Positions 36,659 to 45,606 of a DNA stretch of 57,587 bases are shown here, piece by piece. The stretch spans positions 1-57,587 of the forward strand of contig JAIPJH010000008.1 in NCBI GenBank assembly GCA_021734245.1. The letters are read 5' to 3'. How positions within the stretch are numbered: position 1 is the first letter of the stretch; every line of letters begins with the position of its first letter. The translations under genes were made by a program, and so were the position numbers. This stretch comes from Candidatus Cloacimonadota bacterium. Lineage in GTDB: Bacteria > Cloacimonadota > Cloacimonadia > Cloacimonadales > TCS61. A model generated the notes under the pieces. The model ran no database searches and was not told the DNA's origin. It saw only the letters and a program-made list of their open reading frames with translations.

Positions 36659-37555
36659 ATGGTTAAGGAATTAATTGCGCAGCATATTGTTCCTTCCGAT
36701 GTTACTGAAGTTCGTTTTATAGATTATGCCCGGCAGGTTTTCACACAGATTCCTTCCCGCAATGGCATTCGTAAAGCGATCAAAAGCGGTGAAATTACCA
36801 TCGATGGAAAACCGGCAGAATATGGACGTTGGATGCAGCCGCAAATGGTGTTGGAACTTTGGAAAGGAGATGAAAAACCAGTCAAAATATTTCCACTCAA
36901 ATTCGATGTGATCTTCGAAGATGAATTTCTGGCAGTTATATATAAACCAGCCGGATTTCCGGTTAGCGGCAATCGTTTTAAAACCATCGAAAATGCAATA
37001 TTAAACAACATTTCAGTTTCCCAAAAATCGGATGCGCTGATAAATCCTAAACCTGTTCACCGCCTGGATGCTCTTACCAGCGGTCTGCTGATTATTGCCA
37101 AAACTACCAAAACCAGGATAGAACTGGGAAAACAATTTGAAGAGAAAAATATCCGGAAACGCTATCGGGCAATTGCCATGGGAAAGTTGCCGGAAAGCGG
37201 GAAAATTACTGAGCCAATCGAAGGAAAAGAAGCGATCACAAATTTCAAGTTGATCAAGGCAGTTCCGTCTTTGAAAAGTGAATGGTTATCGCTGGTCGAT
37301 CTCTGGCCGCAAACAGGACGCACTCATCAGTTGCGAATACATCTTTCAGGAATTGGTTGTCCAATTTTGGGAGATAAACTCTACGGAGAAAAAAATCACA
37401 TTTTCAAAGGAAAGGGTTTATTTCTGTCGGCTGTAGAATTGAATTTCACACATCCTATCATAAAAGAAAAGCTGGAATTGAAAATTGAAGAACCAAACAA
37501 ATTCAAGATTCATCTGGAGCGGGAAGAGGAAAGGTGGAAAAAGTTTAACAAATAA
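36659..37555 (+). CDS. RluA-family pseudouridine synthase
   Basis: 298 residues. An S4-like RNA-binding segment (about 35-70, IRKAIKSGEITIDGKPAEYGRW) precedes the RluA catalytic domain with the active-site motif HRLDALTSGLL and later QTGRTHQLRIHL and GDKLYG. It isomerises uridine in rRNA or tRNA; the target site cannot be told. It starts 13 bp after the antiporter stop, so it may be cotranscribed, but a functional link is unlikely. Confidence 0.9.
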   Translation: MVKELIAQHIVPSDVTEVRFIDYARQVFTQIPSRNGIRKAIKSGEITIDGKPAEYGRWMQPQMVLELWKGDEKPVKIFPLKFDVIFEDEFLAVIYKPAGFPVSGNRFKTIENAILNNISVSQKSDALINPKPVHRLDALTSGLLIIAKTTKTRIELGKQFEEKNIRKRYRAIAMGKLPESGKITEPIEGKEAITNFKLIKAVPSLKSEWLSLVDLWPQTGRTHQLRIHLSGIGCPILGDKLYGEKNHIFKGKGLFLSAVELNFTHPIIKEKLELKIEEPNKFKIHLEREEERWKKFNK

Positions 37556-37558
37556 TTA

Positions 37559-37580
37559 TGTCATTCTGAGGAATCTTTTG
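37559..37580. repeat. Short copy of the GTCATTCTGA repeat family
   Basis: GTCATTCTGAGGAATCTT just after the RluA-type gene matches the two ends of the repeats at 12740 and 42850 on the opposite strand. Confidence 0.4.
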
Positions 37581-37740
37581 GTTTTGCTTCTACTGCCGCT
37601 GATGAAAGCGGATAGGCGCAGATTTTTCAGGATCACGTGATTGAGCAGTAATTTAAACAACAGATATTTTGGTGAAATTATTATTTGGTAGCAAAAGCAA
37701 ATAAAATTTCCCTCTTTTTATATCTTCTCACTACTCACCT

Positions 37741-37768
37741 CTCACATCTCATCTCTCACATCTCATCT
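37741..37768. repeat. Two 14-bp direct repeats at the feoB 3' end
   Basis: CTCACATCTCATCT occurs twice in a row and continues partly. The feoB stop codon (37756-37758) lies inside, so the repeat encodes the last residues of FeoB (RDEM). It may be a slippage product. Confidence 0.6.
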
Positions 37769-40026
37769 CTATTCCTGTACTTCATAATTCCAATGAAACT
37801 AACAACTGCTATAATACAACTCACGATCCAAATAATAGAGCTAACTGGATTCATAGCGATCGTGCTGGCTTGATAGAAAATTGTGGAAATTATCCAGGCT
37901 AAACCTGTGAGATAAGCCACGCTGAAAACAGCCCACTTTGTGCCGATCTCTTTTTGGATGATAGCAACTACAGCTACACACGGCATGTAGATAAGTACGA
38001 AAAGCAGATAAGCAAAAGCAGCATTTTTACTGCTGAATCTTTGCCGCATTTCGGTATAAGTTCCAGCTTCAAAATCAAGACTGGTTTCCGTTTCGGTTTC
38101 TGCTCCAATTCCCAGGGGATCAAAAATGGTTCTTCCCAATTCCTTGAAGCCGTCCGGAATAGCTTTGATGGCAACCATAATACCACTTTTCAGATCGAAT
38201 TCGTTATCTGTTTCTACATTTTCATCCATCTGGCTGTAAAGAGTGTTGATGCTGCCAACCACAGTTTCTTTGGCAAAAATTCCTGTGATCAGACCAACCG
38301 TTGCCGGCCAATTGTCATTGCTGATTCCCATTGGACGAAAAACGGGAGTTATCTGCTTTCCTGCAAAACTTAGAATTGAATTGCTGGAATCTTCATTTCC
38401 AAAACTGCCGTCTGTGCCAATCGAATTTAAAAAAGTAAGCAGTAGAACCACGAAAATTATTACTTTTCCAGCTCTTAATAAAAATCCCTTCAAACGATGC
38501 CAGGTATGCATCATAATTCCATTGAAAGTGGGAATATGATATGATGGAAGTTCCATTACGAAAGTAGAAGTTTCTCCTTTAAACAGCGTTTTCTTAAAAA
38601 GTAACCCCGATAAAATAGCTAAAATAATTCCTGTGAGATAAATTATGAAAATTATGAAACCGCCATTCCTGGGAAAGAAAACCGTGGCGAAAAAAGCATA
38701 AACCGGCAAGCGTGCGCCGCAACTCATCAGCGGATTTATCAAGATCGTGAGAATGCGGTCTTTGCCGTTATCCAAGGTGCGGGTTGCCATAATTGCCGGA
38801 ACGTTGCAGCCGAAACCAACGATCATGGGAATGAACGCTTTTCCGGGCAGTCCGATGAATCTCATAAACCGATCCATCACAAAAGCGGCACGGCTCATAT
38901 AGCCGGAATCTTCTAAAATGGAAAGTGAGAAGAACATGAAAAAAATCGGTGGAATGAAGGTGGAAACTGCTTGAATTCCACCACCAATTCCGGTTGCCAG
39001 TATCGTGATGAGCCAGGCGGGAAAATGCCAGGATAGCAGCAGATTTCCCAAACCATCCACAAAGATAGCTCCTACAAATTGATCGAAGAAATCCACAAAA
39101 GGTGCACCAACGTTGATCGTGAGCATAAAAACCAGGTACATCACAAAAAAGAAAATCGGTACGCTCAAATAGCGATTCAGAACAAATTTATCGATCTTGT
39201 CGGAACGGGTTTTACTGACTTCGCTTTTGCGGTGAACCACGTCTTTGGCCAGCCCATGAATAAAACCATATCTGCCATCAGCGATGATCAGATCGATCTC
39301 ATGATTGGTGTGTTTTTCTATTTTTTCTACATCATCAGCTATTTTCTGGTGAAGTTTGTTTTCAGTAATTTTCTCGGCTAATTCATCTTTTTCCAAAAGC
39401 TTAATAGTCAGCCAGCGATTATCCACGTTGTGCAGATCAGCATATTTTGCAGTTTTAGGAAGTGTGTTTTCAATTCCTTCTTCCACCACGGAATCGTAAT
39501 GCACATCGGTTTGAGGAATGTGGTGTTTTTGGGAAGCTTCGTAAATTGCATTTTTCAGATCTTCGATTCCGTCTTTTTTGGCTGCTATAATTGGAATGAT
39601 TTTACAATCGAGGTGAGTAGCCAGATGCTCGATCTCGATTTTAATTCTGCGCTGCTGGGCAATATCCATCATGTTTAGCGCAACTATCATGGGAACTTTC
39701 ATTTCCATGAGTTGTGTGGTCAGATAAAGATTTCGTTCCAGGTTTGCCGCATCTACCACATTCACTACCAGATCAGGTTTTTCCAGTAAAATGAATTCCC
39801 GGGAAACTTTTTCATCCAGAGTTCGAGCAGAGAAAGAGTAAATTCCCGGTAGATCGATAACTGTGAATTGATGATCTTGGAAAGAATATTTTCCTTCCAG
39901 CCTTTCTACAGTTACGCCCGGCCAGTTTCCTACATGTTGTTTGGAACCGGTGAGGGCATTGAAAACTGTTGTTTTTCCGCAGTTGGGATTTCCAGCCAGC
40001 GCTATTGTATAATTATTTATCCGCAT
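37756..40026 (-). CDS. feoB: Ferrous iron transporter FeoB
   Basis: 756 residues. The N-terminal G domain has G1 GNPNCGKTTVFN, GNWPGVTVE, G3 DLPGIYS and G4 NMMD; a helical GDI-like region follows. The membrane domain (from about residue 285) contains GLPGKAFIPMIVGFGCNVPAIMATRTL and the gate repeats typical of FeoB. Function: GTP-driven Fe2+ uptake at the inner membrane. No feoA is adjacent. The start overlaps the end of fur by 14 bp, so expression is tied to the regulator. Confidence 0.96.
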   Translation of the reverse strand: MRINNYTIALAGNPNCGKTTVFNALTGSKQHVGNWPGVTVERLEGKYSFQDHQFTVIDLPGIYSFSARTLDEKVSREFILLEKPDLVVNVVDAANLERNLYLTTQLMEMKVPMIVALNMMDIAQQRRIKIEIEHLATHLDCKIIPIIAAKKDGIEDLKNAIYEASQKHHIPQTDVHYDSVVEEGIENTLPKTAKYADLHNVDNRWLTIKLLEKDELAEKITENKLHQKIADDVEKIEKHTNHEIDLIIADGRYGFIHGLAKDVVHRKSEVSKTRSDKIDKFVLNRYLSVPIFFFVMYLVFMLTINVGAPFVDFFDQFVGAIFVDGLGNLLLSWHFPAWLITILATGIGGGIQAVSTFIPPIFFMFFSLSILEDSGYMSRAAFVMDRFMRFIGLPGKAFIPMIVGFGCNVPAIMATRTLDNGKDRILTILINPLMSCGARLPVYAFFATVFFPRNGGFIIFIIYLTGIILAILSGLLFKKTLFKGETSTFVMELPSYHIPTFNGIMMHTWHRLKGFLLRAGKVIIFVVLLLTFLNSIGTDGSFGNEDSSNSILSFAGKQITPVFRPMGISNDNWPATVGLITGIFAKETVVGSINTLYSQMDENVETDNEFDLKSGIMVAIKAIPDGFKELGRTIFDPLGIGAETETETSLDFEAGTYTEMRQRFSSKNAAFAYLLFVLIYMPCVAVVAIIQKEIGTKWAVFSVAYLTGLAWIISTIFYQASTIAMNPVSSIIWIVSCIIAVVSFIGIMKYRNRDEM

Positions 40027-40459
40027 TTACTTTCTGCCGGCATTTGCTGCAAAGCCCTTTGGCAGCCAGGTTGTAAACGTTCAATTCAAAATCGTTTTCT
40101 TCTGCCAGTTTTTCCACTACAACATCAACTTCTTTGCTGTCAACTTCCAGAATCTCTCCACATTTTACACACAGAAAATGCAGATGATCGTCATGACCGT
40201 GAATGTGCTCGTAATGATCTTTGGACTGGCAACGCAAAGATTGCTTGATAAGACCGGATTCCACCAGCAGCGGCATCGTTCTGTAGATAGTTGCTCGCGA
40301 AACATTTTTGTGCTCTTTGCGAATAACATCGTACAAGCCTTCCACATTGAAATGACGATGATAAGAAAATATCGTATTTAGAATTACTCGTCGCGGCTGA
40401 GTTAATTTCAAATTTTTTGTCTTCAAAAATTCTCTGAATAACTTTTCATGTTCTTTCAT
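40013..40459 (-). CDS. fur: Fur-family ferric uptake regulator
   Basis: About 148 residues. The winged helix (LKLTQPRRVILNTIF, RATIYRTMPLLVESGL) is followed by the metal-binding part HGHDDHLHF, structural CVKC and C-terminal CSKC. I chose the ATG at 40459, not the TTG at 40480, because GAGG lies 5-6 nt upstream. It is upstream of and overlaps feoB, which supports an iron rather than zinc role. A dyad operator candidate lies 56 bp upstream. Confidence 0.93.
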   Translation of the reverse strand: MKEHEKLFREFLKTKNLKLTQPRRVILNTIFSYHRHFNVEGLYDVIRKEHKNVSRATIYRTMPLLVESGLIKQSLRCQSKDHYEHIHGHDDHLHFLCVKCGEILEVDSKEVDVVVEKLAEENDFELNVYNLAAKGLCSKCRQKVNADK

Positions 40460-40514
40460 AACCACCTCACTTGAGAACAAATTTCAATTAGAGCTAAAAT
40501 AGTGTCAACGCTTT

Positions 40515-40529
40515 TGAGATTGAGTCTCA
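40515..40529. promoter_or_regulatory. Predicted Fur operator
   Basis: TGAGATTGAGTCTCA is a 7-1-7 dyad (6 of 7 pairs) of the same geometry as Fur boxes of the TGATAAT-N-ATTATCA type. It lies just upstream of a TTGACA-like element (40502-40507, minus strand) in front of fur-feoB. Autoregulation is inferred. Confidence 0.55.
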
Positions 40530-40558
40530 TAAAACAATTACGTCAGGATTGGAAATAG

Positions 40559-41413
40559 TTATTTATTCTGTCTGGAATTGTAGGCAAAAACGACAATGGA
40601 AGCAGCTATGATGATTATTCCACCAATCAGGCTGAGATAATCGGGAATTTCCTGCCAGATGAGAAAACCGATAACTCCGGCGAAAATGATGTTTGTGTAA
40701 TTGTAAATGGCAATTTCTGATGCTTGACCATAACGATAAGCGTAGGTAAGAGTGAACTGTCCAATTGCTGCAAAAATTCCAATCAATAGAAGGTAAAACC
40801 ATTGAATTGGAGTGGGAGGTTGATAATCAAAGAGAACAAATGGAGCAAGCGTGACCAGCGAAACAAAAGAAAAATAAAACACGATGGTTGCCGGTTTTTC
40901 ACGATTTCTCAAGAAACGAACAAGTGTGTAGGTTCCACCGGAAACGATTGCCGTTCCCAAGCCTGCCAAAGCAGGAAAAATTGTATAGTCAAAGCGAGGT
41001 TTGATGATGAGAAGAGCTGCCAGGAAAACGATAAAAAGTGCTGGGATCTGGATTTTAGAGAGCTTTTCCTTCAGGAAAATAGCCGCGAAAACTGTTACAA
41101 AAAACGGGAATAATTTGTGCAGCATTGCCGAATCTGCCAAATATAAATTACTGATGGCGTAAAAATACAAGACCATTCCGATAACACCCAGAAACGATCG
41201 AACCAGCAGGTATTTCTGATTTTCTTTTTTACCGAAAAGCGGCTGTTTCTGTTTGCGAATTGTGATGTAAGCGATCACAACAGCCAGGATATTTCGAAAG
41301 AAAACCTTTTCGAAAACAGGCAGATCTCCGCTCAATTTTACCGCCGCTGCCGAACAGGCAAAAGCCAGCGATGAAGCCAGCATCAAGATTACAGCTTTCT
41401 TCTTATTTTCCAC
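40559..41413 (-). CDS. EamA/DMT-superfamily transporter
   Basis: 284 residues with about ten membrane segments arranged as two EamA repeats (residues 5-140 and 150-280; FFRNILAVVIAY and the second-repeat GQFTLTYAYRYGQAS). Probable exporter of small metabolites; the substrate is unknown. The start is GTG; the only ribosome-site-like sequence, GGGGGAG 3 nt before it, comes from the palindromic repeat at 41416. A later Met at residue 11 is a less likely alternative. Confidence 0.87.
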   Translation of the reverse strand: MENKKKAVILMLASSLAFACSAAAVKLSGDLPVFEKVFFRNILAVVIAYITIRKQKQPLFGKKENQKYLLVRSFLGVIGMVLYFYAISNLYLADSAMLHKLFPFFVTVFAAIFLKEKLSKIQIPALFIVFLAALLIIKPRFDYTIFPALAGLGTAIVSGGTYTLVRFLRNREKPATIVFYFSFVSLVTLAPFVLFDYQPPTPIQWFYLLLIGIFAAIGQFTLTYAYRYGQASEIAIYNYTNIIFAGVIGFLIWQEIPDYLSLIGGIIIIAASIVVFAYNSRQNK

Positions 41414-41415
41414 AA

Positions 41416-41449
41416 ACTCCCCCGACCCCTCTTTGGCAAAGAGGGGAGT
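41416..41449. repeat. CTCCCC palindrome family, clearest copy
   Basis: ACTCCCCC-GA-CCCCTCTTTG-GC-AAAGAGGGG-AGT. The inner stem CCCCTCTTTG/CAAAGAGGGG is nearly perfect. It abuts the EamA start codon. A longer-stem relative (CTCCTCTCTTT/AAAGAGAGGAG) lies at 41532-41572. Confidence 0.7.
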
Positions 41450-41613
41450 ACAAAATGCACTTTTTAATAAACCAAAGATAGAAATTTGAGATAGGCTTAT
41501 GTTACAAGAGAAAAGTTGAATTCACCTCTGCTGTCTCCTCTCTTTTTCGCTTCGCCTAAAGAGAGGAGAACATAAGATGCCGTATTCTGAAAAAAATAAA
41601 GTCCTGTTTTTTT

Positions 41614-41662
41614 GCAATTCTCGACTTATCCCGAAAGTTTTCGGGACGGAGTTAAGTCCTGC
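41614..41662. repeat. TTCTCGAC...GTCAAGTCCTG repeat family, copy 1
   Basis: GCAATTCTCGAC, inner hairpin TCCCGAAA/TTTTCGGGA, then GTTAAGTCCTGCA. The flanks match 45607-45648 and 45703-45740. It sits next to the stop of the PLP-enzyme gene. Confidence 0.6.
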
Positions 41663-41666
41663 AATT

Positions 41667-42767
41667 TTACATATGATGTATTTCTTCACCTTCCAAAGTA
41701 ATATATTTTCCCATCAAATTTGCCGTTAAACAGGAATGTATCGGTAAGATTCCAACAACATCACCAATTTTAAAATCATTATAATTTTCTTTCGATACTT
41801 TGGCAATTCCATGTTCCTGCGAAAGCGATGAAACATAAGCTCCTTCAATTGGTTCAGACCATCCATTTTCCGTTAATTTTACGATCAAACCAAAATTCCT
41901 GGTTCCATCTTCATTCAAAATAAATTCCTTGGAAAGATGAACAGCTCCGCCGTAAATTACCACTTCTTTTCTTTGCTCATTTTTGGAAACGATAGGGCAG
42001 GCAACCGAGACTGCAATGTGCTTTGCTTTGCACGCACCAAGTTTGTATTGCATCACATCGAAGAAAACAAAATTGCCGGGTCTAATCTCATCGATGCCGC
42101 TGAAATTATCAGCTAAACTGCAGGAAGGTGTATCACCGATGGAAGTTTTCAAATCGGGAAATTGTGAGGAATATTTTTCTTTCAGTTTGATCATTTTGCT
42201 TTTTACTTCCTGGTGAATTTGAAGAATTTGAGAAGTAGATTTTGTCTGATAAGTTTGTCCGGAATGCGTGAGAAAACCCTCTAATTTCAGTTTTTTAACT
42301 TTAACAATTGCCGAAATCAGGAAATCGATTTCTTCCAGATTTTCTATAGGAATTCCGCTGCGATGATAATCGCAATCGAGCTCGATAAAAACACCGATCT
42401 TCTGGGTTAAATTCTTATTCAAAAAATCAACTGATTCTGGATGGATTAAGAGAATCTTTAAATCAATTTTTTCTGCCAGTTCATTTATTTCAGTTATTTC
42501 TAATTGATTGAATGGAAAGGCAATTGTGATATCTTTCCAACCAGAATTTGAAAAATACTTTGCCATTTCCACAGAAGAAACCGTGATCTTCTCCACGCCG
42601 AATTCTTTGAACCATTCTGCAATTTGGCGAGATTGATGAGTTTTGAAATGCGGTCGAAAAATCAGGTCGTTGCGTTTTGCTTTTTCTGTCATTTGTTTGA
42701 TGTTTTTCCGGCATTTTTGTTTATCCAAAAGCAAAGTTGGTTTGGTAATTTTCATTTTTTCTTCCAA
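41667..42767 (-). CDS. D-threonine aldolase / D-serine dehydratase-like PLP enzyme
   Basis: 366 residues of the fold-type III (alanine-racemase-like) family. The PLP lysine lies in FRPHFKTHQS near residue 42. The barrel continues to GDTPSCS and IDEIRPGNFVFFD. The C-terminal metal-binding motif is IPIHSCLT (His and Cys). These enzymes cleave D-threonine/D-3-hydroxyamino acids or dehydrate D-serine with a divalent metal; which reaction applies is unclear. Monocistronic, flanked by repeats. Confidence 0.85.
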   Translation of the reverse strand: MEEKMKITKPTLLLDKQKCRKNIKQMTEKAKRNDLIFRPHFKTHQSRQIAEWFKEFGVEKITVSSVEMAKYFSNSGWKDITIAFPFNQLEITEINELAEKIDLKILLIHPESVDFLNKNLTQKIGVFIELDCDYHRSGIPIENLEEIDFLISAIVKVKKLKLEGFLTHSGQTYQTKSTSQILQIHQEVKSKMIKLKEKYSSQFPDLKTSIGDTPSCSLADNFSGIDEIRPGNFVFFDVMQYKLGACKAKHIAVSVACPIVSKNEQRKEVVIYGGAVHLSKEFILNEDGTRNFGLIVKLTENGWSEPIEGAYVSSLSQEHGIAKVSKENYNDFKIGDVVGILPIHSCLTANLMGKYITLEGEEIHHM

Positions 42768-42849
42768 ATCTTTTTTGTTTATTCAGGAATTTGATAATTT
42801 GAAGTCAAGTTTTAATAGTAAAGGTTTCCGAAAGCCGAAATTTATCGAA

Positions 42850-42894
42850 GAGATTCTTCCCAAGAGTAACGTTCAAGAAACGTCAGAATGACGG
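42850..42894. repeat. GTCAGAATGACG repeat family, copy 2
   Basis: Begins GAGATTCTTCC, ends AACGTCAGAATGACGG when read with its arms; matches 12740-12785 with scattered changes and a one-base gap. Confidence 0.55.
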
Positions 42895-43038
42895 TTATAA
42901 TATTCGTCTTCCTGAGGTTTTTATTAGCTTTACTTTCGAAGGATCTCGTGGAAAACTTGTCGCTTTACTACTTGAATTGCAGAAAAATCTTCATTTCTAT
43001 GTTTCGACAAAGAAACGTGGATGCCGTTTACAGATAAA

Positions 43039-43062
43039 CTTCTTTTGTCCCGACAAAAGAAG
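43039..43062. repeat. Perfect 11-bp hairpin
   Basis: CTTCTTTTGTC, two bases, GACAAAAGAAG. There is no T tract to argue for termination. Confidence 0.6.
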
Positions 43063-43078
43063 TATCAAGAAAAACTCG

Positions 43079-43195
43079 TCATGTCTGCAAAGCTTGAATC
43101 CTGTTTTTCTACTGCGAAGAACCTTCATGCACTGAATCTGCGATTCGCAGTTCCGGTAATCTGTGAGATACGAAAAACAGGCGCTGCAAACATGA
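43079..43195. repeat. 117-bp nested palindromic element
   Basis: Outer arms TCATGTCTGCA/TGCAAACATGA (one mismatch), middle arms CCTGTTTTTC (43100-43109)/GAAAAACAGG (43172-43181) and a central CTGCGATTCGCAG. The three levels are concentric, giving a long imperfect hairpin like a MITE or dispersed repeat. Confidence 0.6.
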
Positions 43196-43288
43196 CCAAT
43201 TCTTTAAACGTGATTTTTTTAAAGCCGAACAAGATTAAAATGGATCGTTCTCTGTGCTCTCACTGTCTCAGCTCCTCTGTGTTGGAAA

Positions 43289-45505
43289 TTACTCTATTAC
43301 CTCATAATAAATACCATCCAGCAGAAATCTCACGTTCTGTCCCAAAGCCAAAAATTGTGCTGCTTCCGGTTTTTTGGTCATCAATTCAAAATATTCATCA
43401 GAAGCAAATTTGATCTGCTTGGTGTTTTCAGGTTTCTGGTCTTGCAGATAGGAATCTACCCAGAATTTTCCTGATTGATAGATAGCTCTTCCCTGAATAT
43501 TCTTTACCTGCTGAGTCAGGTTGGTTGTATTTCCTTCTTTAGTTTGGAAATCCAGGCGTTTTTTGCCCTGCTGAGTCTGCTGCATATTCATGGCATTTGT
43601 CAGTCCGTAAAACTCTTTACTCACTTCCACGCTGCGTCCGCTGGTTTTCATGTCCATATCTCCAAACTCAGATTGACTGCGCATTTTCAGTTCGGGAGCG
43701 TAAGAATTTCCACCACCCAAAGTTTGAAAATCAGGTTGGATTTCGTTACTGGCTGTTCGAATTTCTTCATCTTCCAAAATGAGGAAACTGGTGTAAGGCG
43801 TAACGATGCCGTGCTTGCGAGCCAGTTGCGTAACTTCATCGATCAGTTCGTCACTTTCTCCATGCAGGCGGATCAAATCCAAAAGATGCCCGATGCGGCG
43901 GGAAGCCCACAAAGGCGGAATGAAATCGTGCTTTTCGCTCTTTTTTGTAAAGGAAACCGGAAAGCTGAATTTCTTCTCTTTTCCTTTCAACATTCCCTTC
44001 AAAACAACTTCCGTTTCTCCATTTCCGGAATATCTTCCCAGGATCGTCAGGTTTGTTCCTTTGAAAAGATCAGGAATCGGCTGCGGATATTCCTGATAAA
44101 CATTTATTGGATTATTGCAGGTTAATTTTATATCTGTAAGAACTGGAGATTGAACTTTATCGTAGAAGGAAGCGATTTTCAGTTCGATATCTTCGGAAGG
44201 AGAAATGTAGCTGCGAGTGCATCTTGTTACTTCCGTGATCTTATCCAAAAGGTGTGTGTTGATCTCGTCACCAATTCCAAAAGTAAAAATACGCGTATTC
44301 TGCTTATTAGTATCCACAATTTTCTGAACAAGTTTGTCTTCATCTCGTTCACCGATGGTCGGTTTGCCATCGGTGATGAAAATCACAAAATGCGGACGAT
44401 CAGGTTTATTTTCCGATTTCAGGGCAAGATTTAGAGCTTCCTCAATATTGGTTCCACCAATTGAATGAAGTTTGTTCACGAATTCAAAAGCTTCATCTCT
44501 GGTTTCATTGGAAACGGATTCTAATCCTTCAAACAAAGCATAAGCTTCTGTGGAAAACCGAATTATGTCGAAGCGATCATCTTCATTCAAATTTTCGATG
44601 CAGTAATTCAGCGCTCTTTTCGCCTGTTTCAATTTTTTTCCTGCCATGCTTCCCGAAACATCCAGAACAAAAGTGATATCTTTCTGATTTATCTCATTTT
44701 CATTGATCTGCAGAGAAGGTGATACATTCAAAAAGAAATAACCGTCCTCTCCTTTTTCTTTGTAGGAAAGCAGCGACATTCCCAGTTTTGTTGTATTTGT
44801 ATCGAAATAAAGTTTAAAATCGGTGTCTGGTTTGGAATGCATTTCTTCATAACTGACAACTGCCAGAGATTTTCCTTTTCGCAAAATTTCAACTTCATGA
44901 GTGGGGCAGTAAATATTTTTAAGTTCAGTTTGGGATTGCAGATTTACAACCACACTGACTTCTTCCAGAGGTTTGGCAGAAAATTTTTCAGTATTGAGTG
45001 GATAGATATACTCAAAAGTATCGTTATCTTTTTGCAGGATTTGACTGTAACTCATCGTCACGCGTTTTTCGCTGTGCGGCTCGATAGGAAAAATACGTAC
45101 TTTAAAAATATTGCGTTTGCTGTATTCCAGAAGAGCCGGATCGCGCATCTGACGCACAATATCTTCGTAAATCTCACGAGCTTTTTCCGCATCCAGAAGT
45201 TCTGCCGGAGTTTCTTTACCATTGATGTACATTGTAAAATCATTCAGAACCGCTCCGGTGGGAATTGGGAAAATGTAAAAGCCTTCCAAGCGCTGGGAAG
45301 TGGGATTGATGAAAACCTGATCGATATGGGTGATGGCAGTTTGTTCATCGATTTCTACATTAACATGATGATATTTTACTTCCAGAGGAAACGGATCGGA
45401 AAAAAGATGCGGATTGTTGGGTGGCGGTGGGATCACGATCATTCCATCGGCAAACATCAGATTTGCCAGGAAGATTGCAGCGATTAAAAAAAATGTTTTT
45501 TTCAT
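43289..45505 (-). CDS. Exported VIT and von Willebrand factor A domain protein
   Basis: About 738 residues. I start at the ATG of MKKTFFLIAA (45505), which has a signal peptide and an AAGGAG site; the upstream in-frame codons lack both. A VIT domain (about 30-165, FPLEVKYHHVNVEI and FIFP-type motifs) is followed by a VWA domain with a complete MIDAS start DVSGSM (about 280) and downstream TNIEEAL and FITDGKPTIGE. The C-terminal third is a beta-rich then low-similarity region. Resembles bacterial inter-alpha-trypsin-inhibitor heavy-chain-like proteins; binding partners are unknown. A second VWA gene lies upstream on the same strand. Confidence 0.88.
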   Translation of the reverse strand: MKKTFFLIAAIFLANLMFADGMIVIPPPPNNPHLFSDPFPLEVKYHHVNVEIDEQTAITHIDQVFINPTSQRLEGFYIFPIPTGAVLNDFTMYINGKETPAELLDAEKAREIYEDIVRQMRDPALLEYSKRNIFKVRIFPIEPHSEKRVTMSYSQILQKDNDTFEYIYPLNTEKFSAKPLEEVSVVVNLQSQTELKNIYCPTHEVEILRKGKSLAVVSYEEMHSKPDTDFKLYFDTNTTKLGMSLLSYKEKGEDGYFFLNVSPSLQINENEINQKDITFVLDVSGSMAGKKLKQAKRALNYCIENLNEDDRFDIIRFSTEAYALFEGLESVSNETRDEAFEFVNKLHSIGGTNIEEALNLALKSENKPDRPHFVIFITDGKPTIGERDEDKLVQKIVDTNKQNTRIFTFGIGDEINTHLLDKITEVTRCTRSYISPSEDIELKIASFYDKVQSPVLTDIKLTCNNPINVYQEYPQPIPDLFKGTNLTILGRYSGNGETEVVLKGMLKGKEKKFSFPVSFTKKSEKHDFIPPLWASRRIGHLLDLIRLHGESDELIDEVTQLARKHGIVTPYTSFLILEDEEIRTASNEIQPDFQTLGGGNSYAPELKMRSQSEFGDMDMKTSGRSVEVSKEFYGLTNAMNMQQTQQGKKRLDFQTKEGNTTNLTQQVKNIQGRAIYQSGKFWVDSYLQDQKPENTKQIKFASDEYFELMTKKPEAAQFLALGQNVRFLLDGIYYEVIE

Positions 45506-45606
45506 GGCTTGCTCCTTAATTGTAAGACTCGAGTTGATAACGACAAATTCCTTCATTCTGAAGTCCAGCCTTCAGCTGAACTCCAGTCTGAAAATTTATT
45601 TTCTTC

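Larger units (their letters stand above)
42768..43288. other. Gene-free spacer rich in palindromes
   Basis: No supportable gene in 521 bp; an open frame at 43021 runs over the repeats and into the antisense of the VIT-VWA gene. Contents: a CAGAATGACG repeat (42850-42894), a perfect hairpin (43039-43062) and a 117-bp nested palindrome (43079-43195). Confidence 0.6.

Noticed and set aside
37741-37768. CRISPR-like direct repeat
   Set aside because: The units are adjacent 14-mers without spacers and lie in the feoB 3' end, so this is a simple tandem repeat.
43021-43413. 130-codon open frame on the plus strand
   Set aside because: It runs over the palindromic spacer and then antisense to the VIT-VWA gene, has no ribosome site and encodes no recognisable family.
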